Below are positions 1-6,899 of a stretch of DNA of 64,000 nt, one piece after another. Within the stretch, counting starts at the first letter, position 1; each line of letters begins with the position of its first letter. Source of the DNA: a virus; IMG/VR virus record IMGVR_UViG_3300017987_000073, positions 1-64,000 of that record; one strand, 5' to 3'. Made by a program: the position numbers and the translations under genes. Below the pieces are notes generated by a model. It searched no databases. It was not told where the DNA came from and worked only from the letters and a program-made list of their open reading frames with translations.

Positions 1-292
1 CGCGAACGTCCTCGTCGTAAGGTTTCAAGTTCTCCACCCGCTCCCAGTACACCCGGCCGAACTCCCACGCGACCGGAACCTCGTCCTCCGACCACCCCAC
101 CTTGATCAGGTGCTCGAGCACCTCGCCGCGACCCGGCTCCCGGGGGAAGGCGATCGACCCCGACCACGCCCGCGGGTCCGTCTGATCGAGGACCACCCCT
201 CGGTGGGGACGCCCCCAACAATCCGGGTGAGCGCCGGCGTACGGCCAACGCTCCGCCCCGACCTCGAGTCCCGGTTCGATCTTCGCGCTCAT
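1..292 (-). CDS. hypothetical phage protein, C-terminus outside window
   Basis: The reading frame starts at an ATG that overlaps the TGA of the preceding gene (ATGA) and stays open for 97 codons to the window edge. Visible pieces are HRGVVLDQTDPRAW at about residues 30-43 and VPVAWEFGRVYWERV at about 75-89. Tryptophan-rich segments like these occur in uncharacterised phage proteins. I do not recognise a function. It is translationally coupled to the 57-residue gene before it. Confidence 0.7.
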   Translation of the reverse strand, partial: MSAKIEPGLEVGAERWPYAGAHPDCWGRPHRGVVLDQTDPRAWSGSIAFPREPGRGEVLEHLIKVGWSEDEVPVAWEFGRVYWERVENLKPYDEDVR

Positions 293-462
293 CGCCACCC
301 CTCCCGCTCGCAGGACTCGACCAGCGCCCGGAGACACTCCAACGCCCCCGGCCGCGGCGCCCGACGCTCCCGCTCCCGCCGCTCCGCCGCCCTCCTCCGG
401 TTCTCAACCGCCCGCTCCCAACTCCGCCGCCCCAGATCCGTCCTGTGCTCGTACTCCTTCAT
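289..462 (-). CDS. small basic protein, 57 residues
   Basis: Translation from the ATG at 462 gives a protein very rich in Arg and Glu, with a helical RRRAAERRERERR stretch in the middle. A GAGGAGGG Shine-Dalgarno lies eight bases upstream, and the stop overlaps the next start (ATGA). Length, RBS and coupling support a real gene; the function is unknown. Confidence 0.6.
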   Translation of the reverse strand: MKEYEHRTDLGRRSWERAVENRRRAAERRERERRAPRPGALECLRALVESCEREGWR

Positions 463-477
463 CGTCACACCCTCCTC

Positions 478-497
478 GGGGGCCCCGGAGGGCCCCC
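478..497 (-). terminator. GC hairpin between genes, possible weak terminator
   Basis: A perfect 8-bp stem (GGGGGCCC/GGGCCCCC) with a four-base loop reading UCCG on the minus-strand RNA lies just after the TAG of the 508-855 gene. There is no U-tract. It may attenuate transcription or stabilise the mRNA end rather than terminate fully. Confidence 0.4.
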
Positions 498-507
498 CGT
501 CGAAGTT

Positions 508-855
508 CTACCTCGTGTAGTGGGCGACCCACGCCCGGATCCAGCTCGCCATCCGCGCGAGCCCCTCGTCCGAGGAGTCCCGCACGTGGGACCAGTCCCA
601 CAGCATCGTGGAGACCGACCCCGCGGGGAACACGCCCGAGGAGAGGTCCCCGAACCCGTCCGCCAAGAAGCGGACCGCCCCGTGCTCCTGGTTCGTCAAG
701 AGGGAGTAGAAGGTCCCGTCCCAGTGGAGGAACCGGAGGACCAGGTTCCAGTCGTCGTCGCCCGTCATCCGGGAGACGTCCAGGAGCCCCGCGGCCGCGG
801 CCGGGGAGATCGAGAAGTTGTCGTTGCGGGTCGGGAAGTTGAAGGAACTGGACAT
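508..855 (-). CDS. hypothetical protein, 115 residues, first gene of the leftward transcript
   Basis: The chosen start is the ATG at 855, with an AAGGAGG Shine-Dalgarno five bases upstream. An in-frame ATG at 903 coincides with the predicted transcription start and would add 16 residues. The protein (MSSSFNFPTRND...) is rich in aromatic residues, with a WDWSHVRDSSDEGL segment and a C-terminal tryptophan pair. I do not recognise the family. It is driven by a promoter divergent from the rightward genes and followed by a GC hairpin. Confidence 0.75.
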   Translation of the reverse strand: MSSSFNFPTRNDNFSISPAAAAGLLDVSRMTGDDDWNLVLRFLHWDGTFYSLLTNQEHGAVRFLADGFGDLSSGVFPAGSVSTMLWDWSHVRDSSDEGLARMASWIRAWVAHYTR

Positions 856-902
856 TTGGTCCTCCTTGGTTGGGGTTTGAAGTTCGTTTCGTCCGTCGCT
901 CA

Positions 903-937
903 TAATATAATCTTGACACGCGATAAGATTTAGTCAA
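903..937 (-). promoter_or_regulatory. leftward sigma70-type promoter
   Basis: On the minus strand TTGACT (937-932) is separated by 17 bp from AAGATT (914-909), and an ATG begins five bases after the -10 hexamer, at 903. The layout matches the three rightward cassettes, including an A-tract flanked by ATACACTT motifs upstream and the bases ATGAGCGACGG at the predicted start of transcription. Confidence 0.7.
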
Positions 938-1052
938 GGGGGAAGTGTATTTTTTTTTCAGAAAAGTGTATAGAAAAAATCCCCGAGTAGCTCCCTCTTC
1001 TAATTGTTCAGTCGTTGTCGATAGATACACTTTTTCAAAAAAAAATACAGTT
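938..1052. promoter_or_regulatory. operator-like region between divergent promoters
   Basis: This AT-rich stretch holds paired 8-mers upstream of each -35. For the leftward promoter they are AAGTGTAT at 943-950 and 964-971. For the rightward one they are ATACACTT at 1025-1032 and ATACAGTT at 1045-1052. The members of a pair start 20-21 bp apart, about two helical turns, with a run of nine A or T between them. The pattern fits a tandem repressor or activator site, or an UP element with A-tracts. The protein that binds is unknown. Confidence 0.5.
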
Positions 1053-1104
1053 TCCCTATTGACCTAATCTTTCCCTGTGCTAAGATTTAAATATGAACGA
1101 CGGA
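984..1104 (+). repeat. 121-bp promoter-bearing direct repeat, copy 1
   Basis: This stretch matches 1797-1917 with a single mismatch (C in TTTCCCTA here, A there). The repeat begins with CGAGTAG. In copy 2 those bases are the last codons and stop of a gene; here they are non-coding, which suggests this copy was duplicated from the end of a gene. Confidence 0.85.
1059..1093 (+). promoter_or_regulatory. rightward promoter, cassette 1
   Basis: TTGACC at 1059-1064 and TAAGAT at 1081-1086 are 16 bp apart, and an ATG starts seven bases after the -10, at 1093. That is where transcription would begin, so the mRNA may be leaderless at this ATG, while an SD-preceded ATG at 1126 lies in the same frame. 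Confidence 0.75.
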
Positions 1105-1125
1105 ACAACGACGAAGGAGAGCACG

Positions 1126-1620
1126 ATGAAAACCACGAAAGAGATCGCCCAGGGTATCCGAAAAGCCCTCAAGTCCCGCGGTTGGAGCGCGCGTCAGGTC
1201 AGCGTCCGGGTCCGTCACCTCGGCGTGGATTCCGGACTCGCGGTCAAAGTTCGCGACGCGGGCGTCCCCCTGGCGGAGGTCCGGGAGATCGCGAAGAGTC
1301 ACGAGAGCGTCGACCGCGATTCGGAGACCGGCGAGATCCTGCTCGGCGGGAACCTGTACGTCGACGTGGACTACACCTCGGAGGCGCTCGAGCCGACGAA
1401 AGCCGAGATCCTGGCGAAGCTGGAGGCGGCCGACGAGGGCGAGCTCGTGGAGCTCGAGAACGGGCTGAAGCTCCGGCGGATCGACCGGTACTACTGGCGG
1501 ATCGACCACGCGAAGTGGAACCGCGACCGGGTATGCTGGGGCGCCGATTTCGCCGCCCAGCAAGCGGCCGAGATCACCCTCGGCGAGGACGTCGAGAACC
1601 TGTACCCGATCGCGGAGTAG
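1126..1620 (+). CDS. LPD29-like hypothetical protein
   Basis: The start at 1126 has AAGGAG seven bases upstream; an in-frame ATG at 1093 would add 11 residues. The 164-residue protein opens with KEIAQGIRKALKSRGWSARQ, followed by strands with VSVRVRHLG and a GEILLGGNLYVDVDY segment. This resembles the LPD29 (large polyvalent protein associated) domain seen in phage and mobile-element proteins, whose role is unknown. It is the first gene of the rightward block, so probably early-expressed. The family link is from memory of the pattern, not from a search. Confidence 0.75.
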   Translation: MKTTKEIAQGIRKALKSRGWSARQVSVRVRHLGVDSGLAVKVRDAGVPLAEVREIAKSHESVDRDSETGEILLGGNLYVDVDYTSEALEPTKAEILAKLEAADEGELVELENGLKLRRIDRYYWRIDHAKWNRDRVCWGADFAAQQAAEITLGEDVENLYPIAE

Positions 1621-1629
1621 GGGGCCACG

Positions 1630-1803
1630 ATGAAGATCACAGTGACCGCCAAGTTCAAGCGCGCCGTGTTCACCTGGGACGAGGAGCTCGAGACCTGCAC
1701 CGTGGACGCGATCGGGTTCGAGGAGGGGGAGCTCGACCTCCTCGTGGAGGCCAAGGTCCACGAGGGGGCTGATCTGGAGGGGTACCTCGTGGAGGTCGAG
1801 TAG
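1630..1803 (+). CDS. short acidic protein, 57 residues
   Basis: The ATG lies nine bases after the stop of the LPD29-like gene, and the frame ends at TAG 1801-1803, inside repeat copy 2. The protein (MKITVTAKFKRAVFTWDEE...) has alternating strands and a Glu-rich C-terminus ending GYLVEVE. Upstream GGGG is a weak RBS, so coupling to the previous gene is likely. No family is recognised. Confidence 0.6.
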   Translation: MKITVTAKFKRAVFTWDEELETCTVDAIGFEEGELDLLVEAKVHEGADLEGYLVEVE

Positions 1804-1917
1804 CTCCCTCTTCTAATTGTTCAGTCGTTGTCGATAGATACACTTTTTCAAAAAAAAATACAGTTTCACTATTGACCTAATCTTTCCCTGTGCTAAGATT
1901 TAAATATGAACGACGGA
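1797..1917 (+). repeat. 121-bp promoter-bearing direct repeat, copy 2
   Basis: This is the same sequence as 984-1104 with one mismatch. It includes the final codons and stop of the gene at 1630-1803 and the promoter of the next gene. Recombination between the two copies would neatly delete the intervening two-gene cassette. Confidence 0.85.
1872..1906 (+). promoter_or_regulatory. rightward promoter, cassette 2
   Basis: TTGACC at 1872-1877 and TAAGAT at 1894-1899 are 16 bp apart, with an ATG at 1906 at the expected transcription start. The paired ATACACTT and ATACAGTT motifs sit upstream at 1838-1845 and 1858-1865. Confidence 0.75.
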
Positions 1918-1926
1918 GGGAACAAG

Positions 1927-2247
1927 ATGAACGACGCCACCCAGACCGCAGTCCTCGCCCTGACCGTTTACCAGACCGCCCTCGCCGCCCTCGGCCACAA
2001 GTTCTCCCTGGGGGTCGACGGCTCCGTCGAGCTCGAGGCGAACCCCGAGCGCGCCGGCCGCTGGGGCGAGGTGACCGAGGAGGACCACCGGATCGCGGAG
2101 GACGCGGTCCGCGCCGCCTGGGACGCCGGCGAGCGGTCCGGTCGGGTCCTCGGGGTGGTGCTCCACCCGGACACGGACGAGATCGTGCCCCGGAACGACG
2201 AGGTCCCCCCGCCCATCGGACAGTGGTCGACCTACCAGGAGGTGTGA
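1927..2247 (+). CDS. hypothetical early protein, 106 residues
   Basis: The start at 1927 is preceded by GGAGGG six bases away; the in-frame ATG at 1906 adds seven residues. An N-terminal helix (TAVLALTVYQTALAAL) is followed by an acidic segment, a second helix (HRIAEDAVRAAWDAGERSG) and a strand-rich tail. The stop is one base before the ATG of the next gene. The family is not recognised. Confidence 0.7.
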   Translation: MNDATQTAVLALTVYQTALAALGHKFSLGVDGSVELEANPERAGRWGEVTEEDHRIAEDAVRAAWDAGERSGRVLGVVLHPDTDEIVPRNDEVPPPIGQWSTYQEV

Positions 2248-2248
2248 G

Positions 2249-2500
2249 ATGAGCAATTTCAACGACTGGTTCGAGACCTTCCTGGAGGAGAAGAACCTCC
2301 CGTACGCGTCCTGGGAGCTCACCGCCCCTAACGGGACCCTCCACCTGATCGACTCGAACGTGGTGATCGAGGCGATCAAGGGCGCCCCGGCCGGGAAGCA
2401 AGCGGGGATCAAGGCGACGATCGTCAAGATCGACTTCCTGAACGGAGACGTCAACGACTTCTTCCGTCACCTCGCCCAAGCTTTAGTCAATAGATTCTAG
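2249..2500 (+). CDS. hypothetical phage protein, 83 residues
   Basis: This small acidic protein has the layout NDWFETFLEEKNLP, a tryptophan strand, LHLIDSNVVIEAIKGAP and a C-terminal IDFLNGDVNDFFRHLAQAL helix. Similar short proteins recur in phages without assigned function. GAGGTG overlaps the previous stop and acts as the RBS. The third base of codons turns AT-rich only in the last few codons, where the next promoter cassette begins. Confidence 0.75.
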   Translation: MSNFNDWFETFLEEKNLPYASWELTAPNGTLHLIDSNVVIEAIKGAPAGKQAGIKATIVKIDFLNGDVNDFFRHLAQALVNRF

Positions 2501-2502
2501 TT

Positions 2503-2582
2503 GATACACTTTTTCAAAAAAAAATACAGTTTCCCTATTGACCTAATCTTTCCCTGTGCTAAGATTTAAATATGAGCGACGG
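2503..2582 (+). repeat. 80-bp promoter repeat, copy 3 (shorter)
   Basis: This stretch matches 1024-1103 of copy 1 except for a G in ATGAGCGACGG. It lacks the upstream 40 bp shared by copies 1 and 2, so it belongs to the same family but has an older or separate junction. Confidence 0.85.
2538..2572 (+). promoter_or_regulatory. rightward promoter, cassette 3
   Basis: TTGACC at 2538-2543 and TAAGAT at 2560-2565 are separated by 16 bp, with an ATG at 2572 as the likely 5' end of the mRNA. It drives the six-gene run ending at 4141. Confidence 0.75.
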
Positions 2583-2604
2583 GGGAAACAAAAAGGAGGA
2601 CGAG

Positions 2605-2922
2605 ATGGAGTTCACGATCAACGCCCTGTTCCTGGTACTCAACGCCGACCTGATCGCCCGGTTCCACCGGGTGTGGAGGCTCCGCCTCCGCCGCGCCGAG
2701 CGCGCTTGGGCGCTCGGTCTCCCGACCTCCTCCTACGACCTCGGGCTGGAGACTCAGCTCGAGAACCTCCTCGCCGCCCACCCCGAGGTGGTCCACGCCG
2801 CGAGCTCCTCCTTCGACTGGGAGGGTGAGCGCGCGGCCGCGGAGCGCGCCTGTCTGAAGCGAGGCGAGTACTCCGACCTGACCCTCGAAGTTTACCCCGA
2901 GCTCGGTGAGGTGCTCCGATGA
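2605..2922 (+). CDS. hypothetical early protein, 105 residues
   Basis: The start at 2605 has AAGGAGG five bases upstream, and the in-frame ATG at 2572 would add 11 residues. The N-terminus is a hydrophobic MEFTINALFLVLNADLIARF helix followed by an Arg-rich stretch, and the rest is helical. It could be membrane-associated, but the hydrophobic stretch is short. The stop overlaps the next ATG. Confidence 0.65.
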   Translation: MEFTINALFLVLNADLIARFHRVWRLRLRRAERAWALGLPTSSYDLGLETQLENLLAAHPEVVHAASSSFDWEGERAAAERACLKRGEYSDLTLEVYPELGEVLR

Positions 2923-3161
2923 GACGCCGCCCCCTGGCCAATTACCGCCGCGAGATCTCCGAGACCCGGACCCGCCTGGAGGTCCGCGCCGCGGCCGAGA
3001 ACCTGCTCGCCGCCCTCGTCCTGGAGGACGGGGACCTGGACCCCCCGAGCCTCCCGACCCGGGAAGCTTGGGCGATCTTCCACGCCGAGTTTCACGAGAG
3101 TCACGCCCAACTGTTCGCGCGGAGCTGGAGAGCGGCGCGCGACTTCCTGAGAGGAGCGTAA
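2919..3161 (+). CDS. hypothetical helical protein, 80 residues
   Basis: It overlaps the previous gene by 4 nt (ATGA). The protein is Arg/Glu-rich and helical (ETRTRLEVRAAAENLLAALV), with a C-terminal FHESHAQLFARSWRAARDFL segment. Codon use is strongly GC3-biased like its neighbours. No function is recognised. Confidence 0.7.
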   Translation: MRRRPLANYRREISETRTRLEVRAAAENLLAALVLEDGDLDPPSLPTREAWAIFHAEFHESHAQLFARSWRAARDFLRGA

Positions 3162-3163
3162 AG

Positions 3164-3553
3164 ATGAAGTTGACCGTGTTCCGAACCGACGACCAGGGCG
3201 AGGTCCTCGCCCACTGCCGCTCGATCCGAGCGGTCCTCGGGTGCGCCCTGCGCGCCCCCCACCACACGGCCGGCCCGAAGGCGGTCGCCGGGGAGCTGGA
3301 GCTCGCCGCCGGCGGAGTCCTCCTCCTGGACGAGGCGGCCGACTTCCGGCGGGCCTGCTTCGAGGAGCTGGCCCGCCGGGTGGCGAGCCGGGTCCTCCGC
3401 GGGAAACCCCTCCCCCTGGCGATCGTCCTCCGGGTCGACGCCGACCCGAGCGAGCTCGAGCGCCTCGCCCGCGTCGCCTCCTCGATCCTCCACCCGGACG
3501 ACGTCGAGGCGCTCCGGCGCGAACCGACGGCGTCCAACCGGACCTGGAGGTGA
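3164..3553 (+). CDS. Mg-chelatase/YifB-like fragment protein with Walker B, no Walker A
   Basis: This 129-residue protein contains RAPHHTAGPKAVAGELELAA followed by GGVLLLDEAADF at about residues 27-60. The pattern matches the middle of the ComM/YifB and Mg-chelatase AAA+ domain, where an APHHT loop precedes a Walker B motif (GVLFLDE). No P-loop is present, and the length is far below the family's roughly 500 residues. It probably cannot hydrolyse ATP alone; it may interact with a host AAA+ ring or be a degenerate module. GAGGAG precedes the ATG by eight bases. Confidence 0.65.
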   Translation: MKLTVFRTDDQGEVLAHCRSIRAVLGCALRAPHHTAGPKAVAGELELAAGGVLLLDEAADFRRACFEELARRVASRVLRGKPLPLAIVLRVDADPSELERLARVASSILHPDDVEALRREPTASNRTWR

Positions 3554-3557
3554 CCCG

Positions 3558-3776
3558 ATGAGCCGGCGACCGAGAAGTCACTTCGGGCGAACCTGGATCG
3601 ACTGGAGCACGGGGGCGTGGTACCGGCCGGCGCCGGCGCGGGTCGGCGGAGTCTACACCTGCCGCGGGGGTTGGACGGACCGCGAGCGAGTCCTCCGGGC
3701 CCTCGACTACGTGGGGTCGAGTCCGGCGGAGGTCGAGATAATCCTGGCCTACCTGGGGCTGGAGGTGACGTCGTGA
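3558..3776 (+). CDS. hypothetical protein, 72 residues
   Basis: It starts four bases after the previous stop with GGAGGTG as RBS. The N-terminal half is Arg/Trp-rich (TWIDWSTGAWYRPAPARVGG) and the C-terminal half is a likely helical ERVLRALDYVGSSPAEVEII segment. It overlaps the next gene by 4 nt (GTGA). The family is unknown. Confidence 0.65.
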   Translation: MSRRPRSHFGRTWIDWSTGAWYRPAPARVGGVYTCRGGWTDRERVLRALDYVGSSPAEVEIILAYLGLEVTS

Positions 3777-4141
3777 GGAAGCGGATCGACTGGATCTTGA
3801 AGGGGAGGACGTTCACGTGCCCGGCGTGCGGCCGGAGCTTCCGGAGCCCGAGTCGAGCGGTCGCCCACGAGCGACGGGTCGGTCCGGAGGACGACGCCCG
3901 GCTCGCCGCGCTGGAGCGGGCCCTCGCGGGGGTGGAGGGTTGCCTCCGGACGATCGACGAGCTCGAGCGGGACCCCGACCACGTCCGCTTCGGGCCGAAC
4001 CTGGGGGAGCTCCGGAGCGCCCTGATCGACCGGCGGGTGACGCTCCTCCCGGACGTCCGCGCCGCCCGGAGGGCGGTCGAGCTCGGGTGTCGCGGGGAGA
4101 ACGCCGGCGCAACCGCTCAAAGAAAAACCGGGGGCGATTAG
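3773..4141 (+). CDS. zinc-finger-like protein, 122 residues
   Basis: The GTG start overlaps the previous TGA. Near the N-terminus, CPACGRSFRSPSRAVAHERR looks like a C2H2 finger that lacks an evident second His. The remainder is a helical, acidic stretch with conserved-looking GPNLGELRSALIDRRVTLL. It probably binds DNA or protein through the finger. It is the last gene of the rightward block; the converging helicase/zinc gene pair ends six bases on. Confidence 0.6.
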   Translation: MRKRIDWILKGRTFTCPACGRSFRSPSRAVAHERRVGPEDDARLAALERALAGVEGCLRTIDELERDPDHVRFGPNLGELRSALIDRRVTLLPDVRAARRAVELGCRGENAGATAQRKTGGD

Positions 4142-4147
4142 GTTTGC

Positions 4148-5068
4148 TCAAACGGTGCTTTTCTTCATCGAGAGGAACGACGGGAGGCCGCGGTCGTAAC
4201 GGTACTGACACGGATTACACCGCGCCTTGGATCCCAAGTTCGAAAAGACCTTCCCGCACCCGAGGCACGCCTTCAACCCGTCCGCCCGCCTCCTCCTCCG
4301 CTTCGTCGGCGTCACCGCCGCCTCCAGTGCGCTCATACCAGCGTTTATCCGCTCCCGGATCGTCCGCTGAGTCACCCCGAACGCCTCCGCAAGATCTCCG
4401 ACGGACATCCACCGACCGTTCACCTCGTGCCTCCCGAAGCACCTTCCACACCGCCGGGAGAGGCGGAGGTCACTCGAACGCCGGCGCGCCTCCGCCCCAC
4501 AACGAACGCACCTCACGAGGTAAAAATCAAGCCCCTCGACGGGGGCGAGCACCTCCCAGGTTCCACAAACGGTCCCAACCTCAAACCGCTCCCCCTCCGC
4601 TCTTTTCCTAACGGCGTCGAGACACTCCGCGCAACGCTTGTTCTTCCCCGCCTTCCCGTTCCCCTTCCCGTGAAACATCTCCGGCGGAAGCTCCCGCTTG
4701 CACTCCGGACAAACCCTCTTCGCGCGTGGCTTCGGCGCGGTTCGACGCGCGTCCTCCGCCGCCGCCTCGACGTCCATCCCATTCCGCTCCAGGCGGTACT
4801 CGAGCACGCTCCACGGAACGTCGAGAACGCGGGAGATCTCCGCGTGATCGACCCACTTCCCGCGAAACAGAATCTTCCCGGCGCAGGCGCCGCACCAACC
4901 GCCCCTGTTCTTCCGAACGTCAACGGCGGACCTCGCCGCGGTTGACCCGCAGCGCCGGCATCTAACTTCGTAGAGAACCCTGGAACCGCGTCGCGCCGGC
5001 CTCCCCGGCTGGATCTCCCGAATAACCTCCCAAATCCCGCAGACGTCACCGGGTTCAAGCCTGGGCAT
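4148..5068 (-). CDS. tandem-duplicated zinc-ribbon/HTH DNA-binding protein
   Basis: The 306-residue protein shows the order A-B-A'-B'. Module A (about 7-105) has GDVCGIWEVI, CRRCG, CGAC and then a helix-turn-helix of NUMOD type (WVDHAEISRVLDVPWSVLE). Module B (119-150) is a CPEC...CAEC ribbon. A' (166-252) repeats GTVCGTWEVL, CVRCG, CGRC and an HTH (MSVGDLAEAFGVTQRTIRER). B' (268-287) is CLGC...CNPC. These modules accompany HNH homing endonucleases, but no HNH or GIY-YIG catalytic core is seen, so this is probably a DNA-binding protein derived from one. It overlaps the helicase by 14 nt. Confidence 0.7.
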   Translation of the reverse strand: MPRLEPGDVCGIWEVIREIQPGRPARRGSRVLYEVRCRRCGSTAARSAVDVRKNRGGWCGACAGKILFRGKWVDHAEISRVLDVPWSVLEYRLERNGMDVEAAAEDARRTAPKPRAKRVCPECKRELPPEMFHGKGNGKAGKNKRCAECLDAVRKRAEGERFEVGTVCGTWEVLAPVEGLDFYLVRCVRCGAEARRRSSDLRLSRRCGRCFGRHEVNGRWMSVGDLAEAFGVTQRTIRERINAGMSALEAAVTPTKRRRRRADGLKACLGCGKVFSNLGSKARCNPCQYRYDRGLPSFLSMKKSTV

Positions 5069-6422
5069 CTTCCCAGACCGTAATCACGGAGTCGATCCAC
5101 GCCTCGTCGTTGTCCCCCCGTGCCGCGAGAAAACTCCGGAGCTTCCCCCGGATCTCCGCCTTCATCTTCGCGGTGAGCTCCACGAGCGGGATCCCCCGCT
5201 CCTCCCGCGGAACCGAGATCCGCTCGATGGAGGGGAGTTCCACGCCGCAGAACGAGCAGATCCGGTCCCTCCGCGGAACCGCGGCGCCGCACTCCGGACA
5301 GACCCTCGGAAGGTTCTCCTCCGGAAGCTGGTGAGCGCCGAACTCAAGCGTGAACGTCCGCTCCGCCTCCGGCAACCCGAAACGAAGAACATTCCGCGCG
5401 TGGTCCAGAACGATCGTCCGGAGACCATCCGAGCGCGGTCGCATCGCGCGCCCAACCTGCTGAAGGTAGAGAGTGAGGGAGCAGGTCGGCCTAGCCAGAA
5501 CGACCGCGTTGACCTCCGGGAAGTCGAAGCCCTCCGAGAGAACGCCGACGTTGACGACCACGCGCGTCTCCCCTCCCCTCAGTCGATCTCGGAGACCGTC
5601 CCGCTCGGAGATCGACGTCCGCGCCGTGATCACCTCGCTCGAGACCCCGGCGTTCAAAAACCGACGCGCCAGACGCTCCGCGTGCTCGACGGAAACCGCG
5701 AATACGACGCCAGTCCCGTCCGCCGGAACACGTCGGCGAAACGCGTCCACGACGTTCCCCACGATACCGCGGCGGAGAACCCGCGCCCGGAGCTTCCCCG
5801 GCTGCCAGTCCCCGCGGAGGAGCTGAAGCCCCGCCAGATCGGGCTGAAACTCCTCCTTCGCGACGAAGCAAACCGGACTCCCGAGGAACCCGTCCCGAAC
5901 GAGACGCCCGGTCCGCTCCGCGACGACCATCGAGTCGAAGTGAGCCCCCAACGGCTTCCCGTCCAACCTGACCGGCGTGGCGGTGAACCCGGCGACCCGC
6001 ACCCCCGGGTAGGACGAAACGAGCCGCGCGTAGGTCCGCGCCGCGACCCGGTGCGCCTCGTCGACCAGAAGAACGTCCGCCGGTGGTAACTCCCGCCTCC
6101 TGGCGAGAAGCGGGTGGGAGGCCACGAGGACGGGTTGTCCGTCGTACTCGGGAAACGGGGAGCCCGGGTAGAGCGCCGCGAGGTCCTCCGGCGGAACCCC
6201 AACCGCAACCGCGGAGTCCGCGAGCTGCCGGAGTATCTCCCGACGGTGGGAAACGAGCAGGACGGAGAGCCCGTCCGCGGAGAGCCGGCGGGCAAGCTCC
6301 GTCGCCACGTGGGACTTCCCGGACCCGGCGGCGGAGACGACAAGCGGTCTCCGCCCGCGCCCGAACTCCGAGAGAACCCCCCGCACCGCCCGCCGCTGAT
6401 AATCACGAAGTTCGATCGGCAT
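5055..6422 (-). CDS. SF2 DEAH-box helicase with C-terminal zinc ribbon
   Basis: The 455-residue protein starts at an ATG with GGAGGTG upstream; the longer reading frame to 6728 has no RBS and an unlikely composition. The helicase motifs are RDYQRRAVR (Q-motif-like), SAAGSGKS (Walker A, about 30-37), VDEAHR (Walker B), TATP (motif III), SEGFDFPEV and QQVGRAMRP (motif VI). A CPECG...CSFCG ribbon follows at about 380-405. This is the COG1061/SSL2-like organisation common in phages, acting in DNA unwinding, repair or recombination. Its upstream neighbour is a long non-coding gap, so it probably has its own promoter. Confidence 0.9.
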   Translation of the reverse strand: MPIELRDYQRRAVRGVLSEFGRGRRPLVVSAAGSGKSHVATELARRLSADGLSVLLVSHRREILRQLADSAVAVGVPPEDLAALYPGSPFPEYDGQPVLVASHPLLARRRELPPADVLLVDEAHRVAARTYARLVSSYPGVRVAGFTATPVRLDGKPLGAHFDSMVVAERTGRLVRDGFLGSPVCFVAKEEFQPDLAGLQLLRGDWQPGKLRARVLRRGIVGNVVDAFRRRVPADGTGVVFAVSVEHAERLARRFLNAGVSSEVITARTSISERDGLRDRLRGGETRVVVNVGVLSEGFDFPEVNAVVLARPTCSLTLYLQQVGRAMRPRSDGLRTIVLDHARNVLRFGLPEAERTFTLEFGAHQLPEENLPRVCPECGAAVPRRDRICSFCGVELPSIERISVPREERGIPLVELTAKMKAEIRGKLRSFLAARGDNDEAWIDSVITVWEDAQA

Positions 6423-6815
6423 CGTCGTCACCTCCTCCCCCGTGTAACCGGAATGAGCCGGATGCCGGTGACCCCCCTCGAACCCCGTACACTTTCTCAC
6501 CCGAGGCGAAACCCCGGGTCGGAATCGCCTCGTCGGGCGCCAACCCCCCGAGATCCCTCGACTCCCGAGCAAGTGTACGAAATCGGGCGATTCTCGCCGC
6601 GATGAGGGGCCGCGAAGCGCGAAACTCCAGTGATTCCAGGTGGATACAGTCTTGTATGGGTGGGTGTGTATGGACGCGGGCCCAGCCGAGGGGCGCACCG
6701 ATCGCTGCCTAGCCCCGGGGTGCGACACACGCCCACCTCGCCCGATCGGGCCCCACGCCCCCCTCGTCCGCTCGCCGGCGCGAGCCCCCGAGTCGCCCCC
6801 GGCGACCCCCCGCGA

Positions 6816-6833
6816 GGAGCTCCGCGGAGCTCC
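6816..6833. repeat. 18-bp perfect palindrome
   Basis: The sequence is its own reverse complement around a central GC (half-site GGAGCTCCG). It sits in the long non-coding gap in very GC-rich DNA, and its role is unknown. Confidence 0.6.
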
Positions 6834-6877
6834 CTCGGCCAGCTCCCCGGAACTCCAAGCCTTTGACTTGGTTGATA

Positions 6878-6899
6878 TACACTCCCTTTAGGGAGTGTA
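6878..6899. repeat. 22-bp palindrome, operator-like, near a TTGACT box
   Basis: The half-site TACACTCCCT is repeated inverted around a central TT. A TTGACT hexamer at 6863-6868 lies ten bases upstream, so the palindrome would cover a -10 region. The half-site shares TACACT with the motif seen at the other AT-rich promoters. It is a good candidate for a repressor or recombinase dimer site. Confidence 0.55.

Noticed and set aside
2566-3816. A 416-residue minus-strand open frame
   Set aside because: It lies antisense to five well-supported, RBS-bearing small genes and is Arg/Ser/Pro-rich.
4085-4170. Terminator between converging genes
   Set aside because: A five-bp GTTTG/CAAAC stem followed by a short T-run at 4143-4166 is too weak to call.
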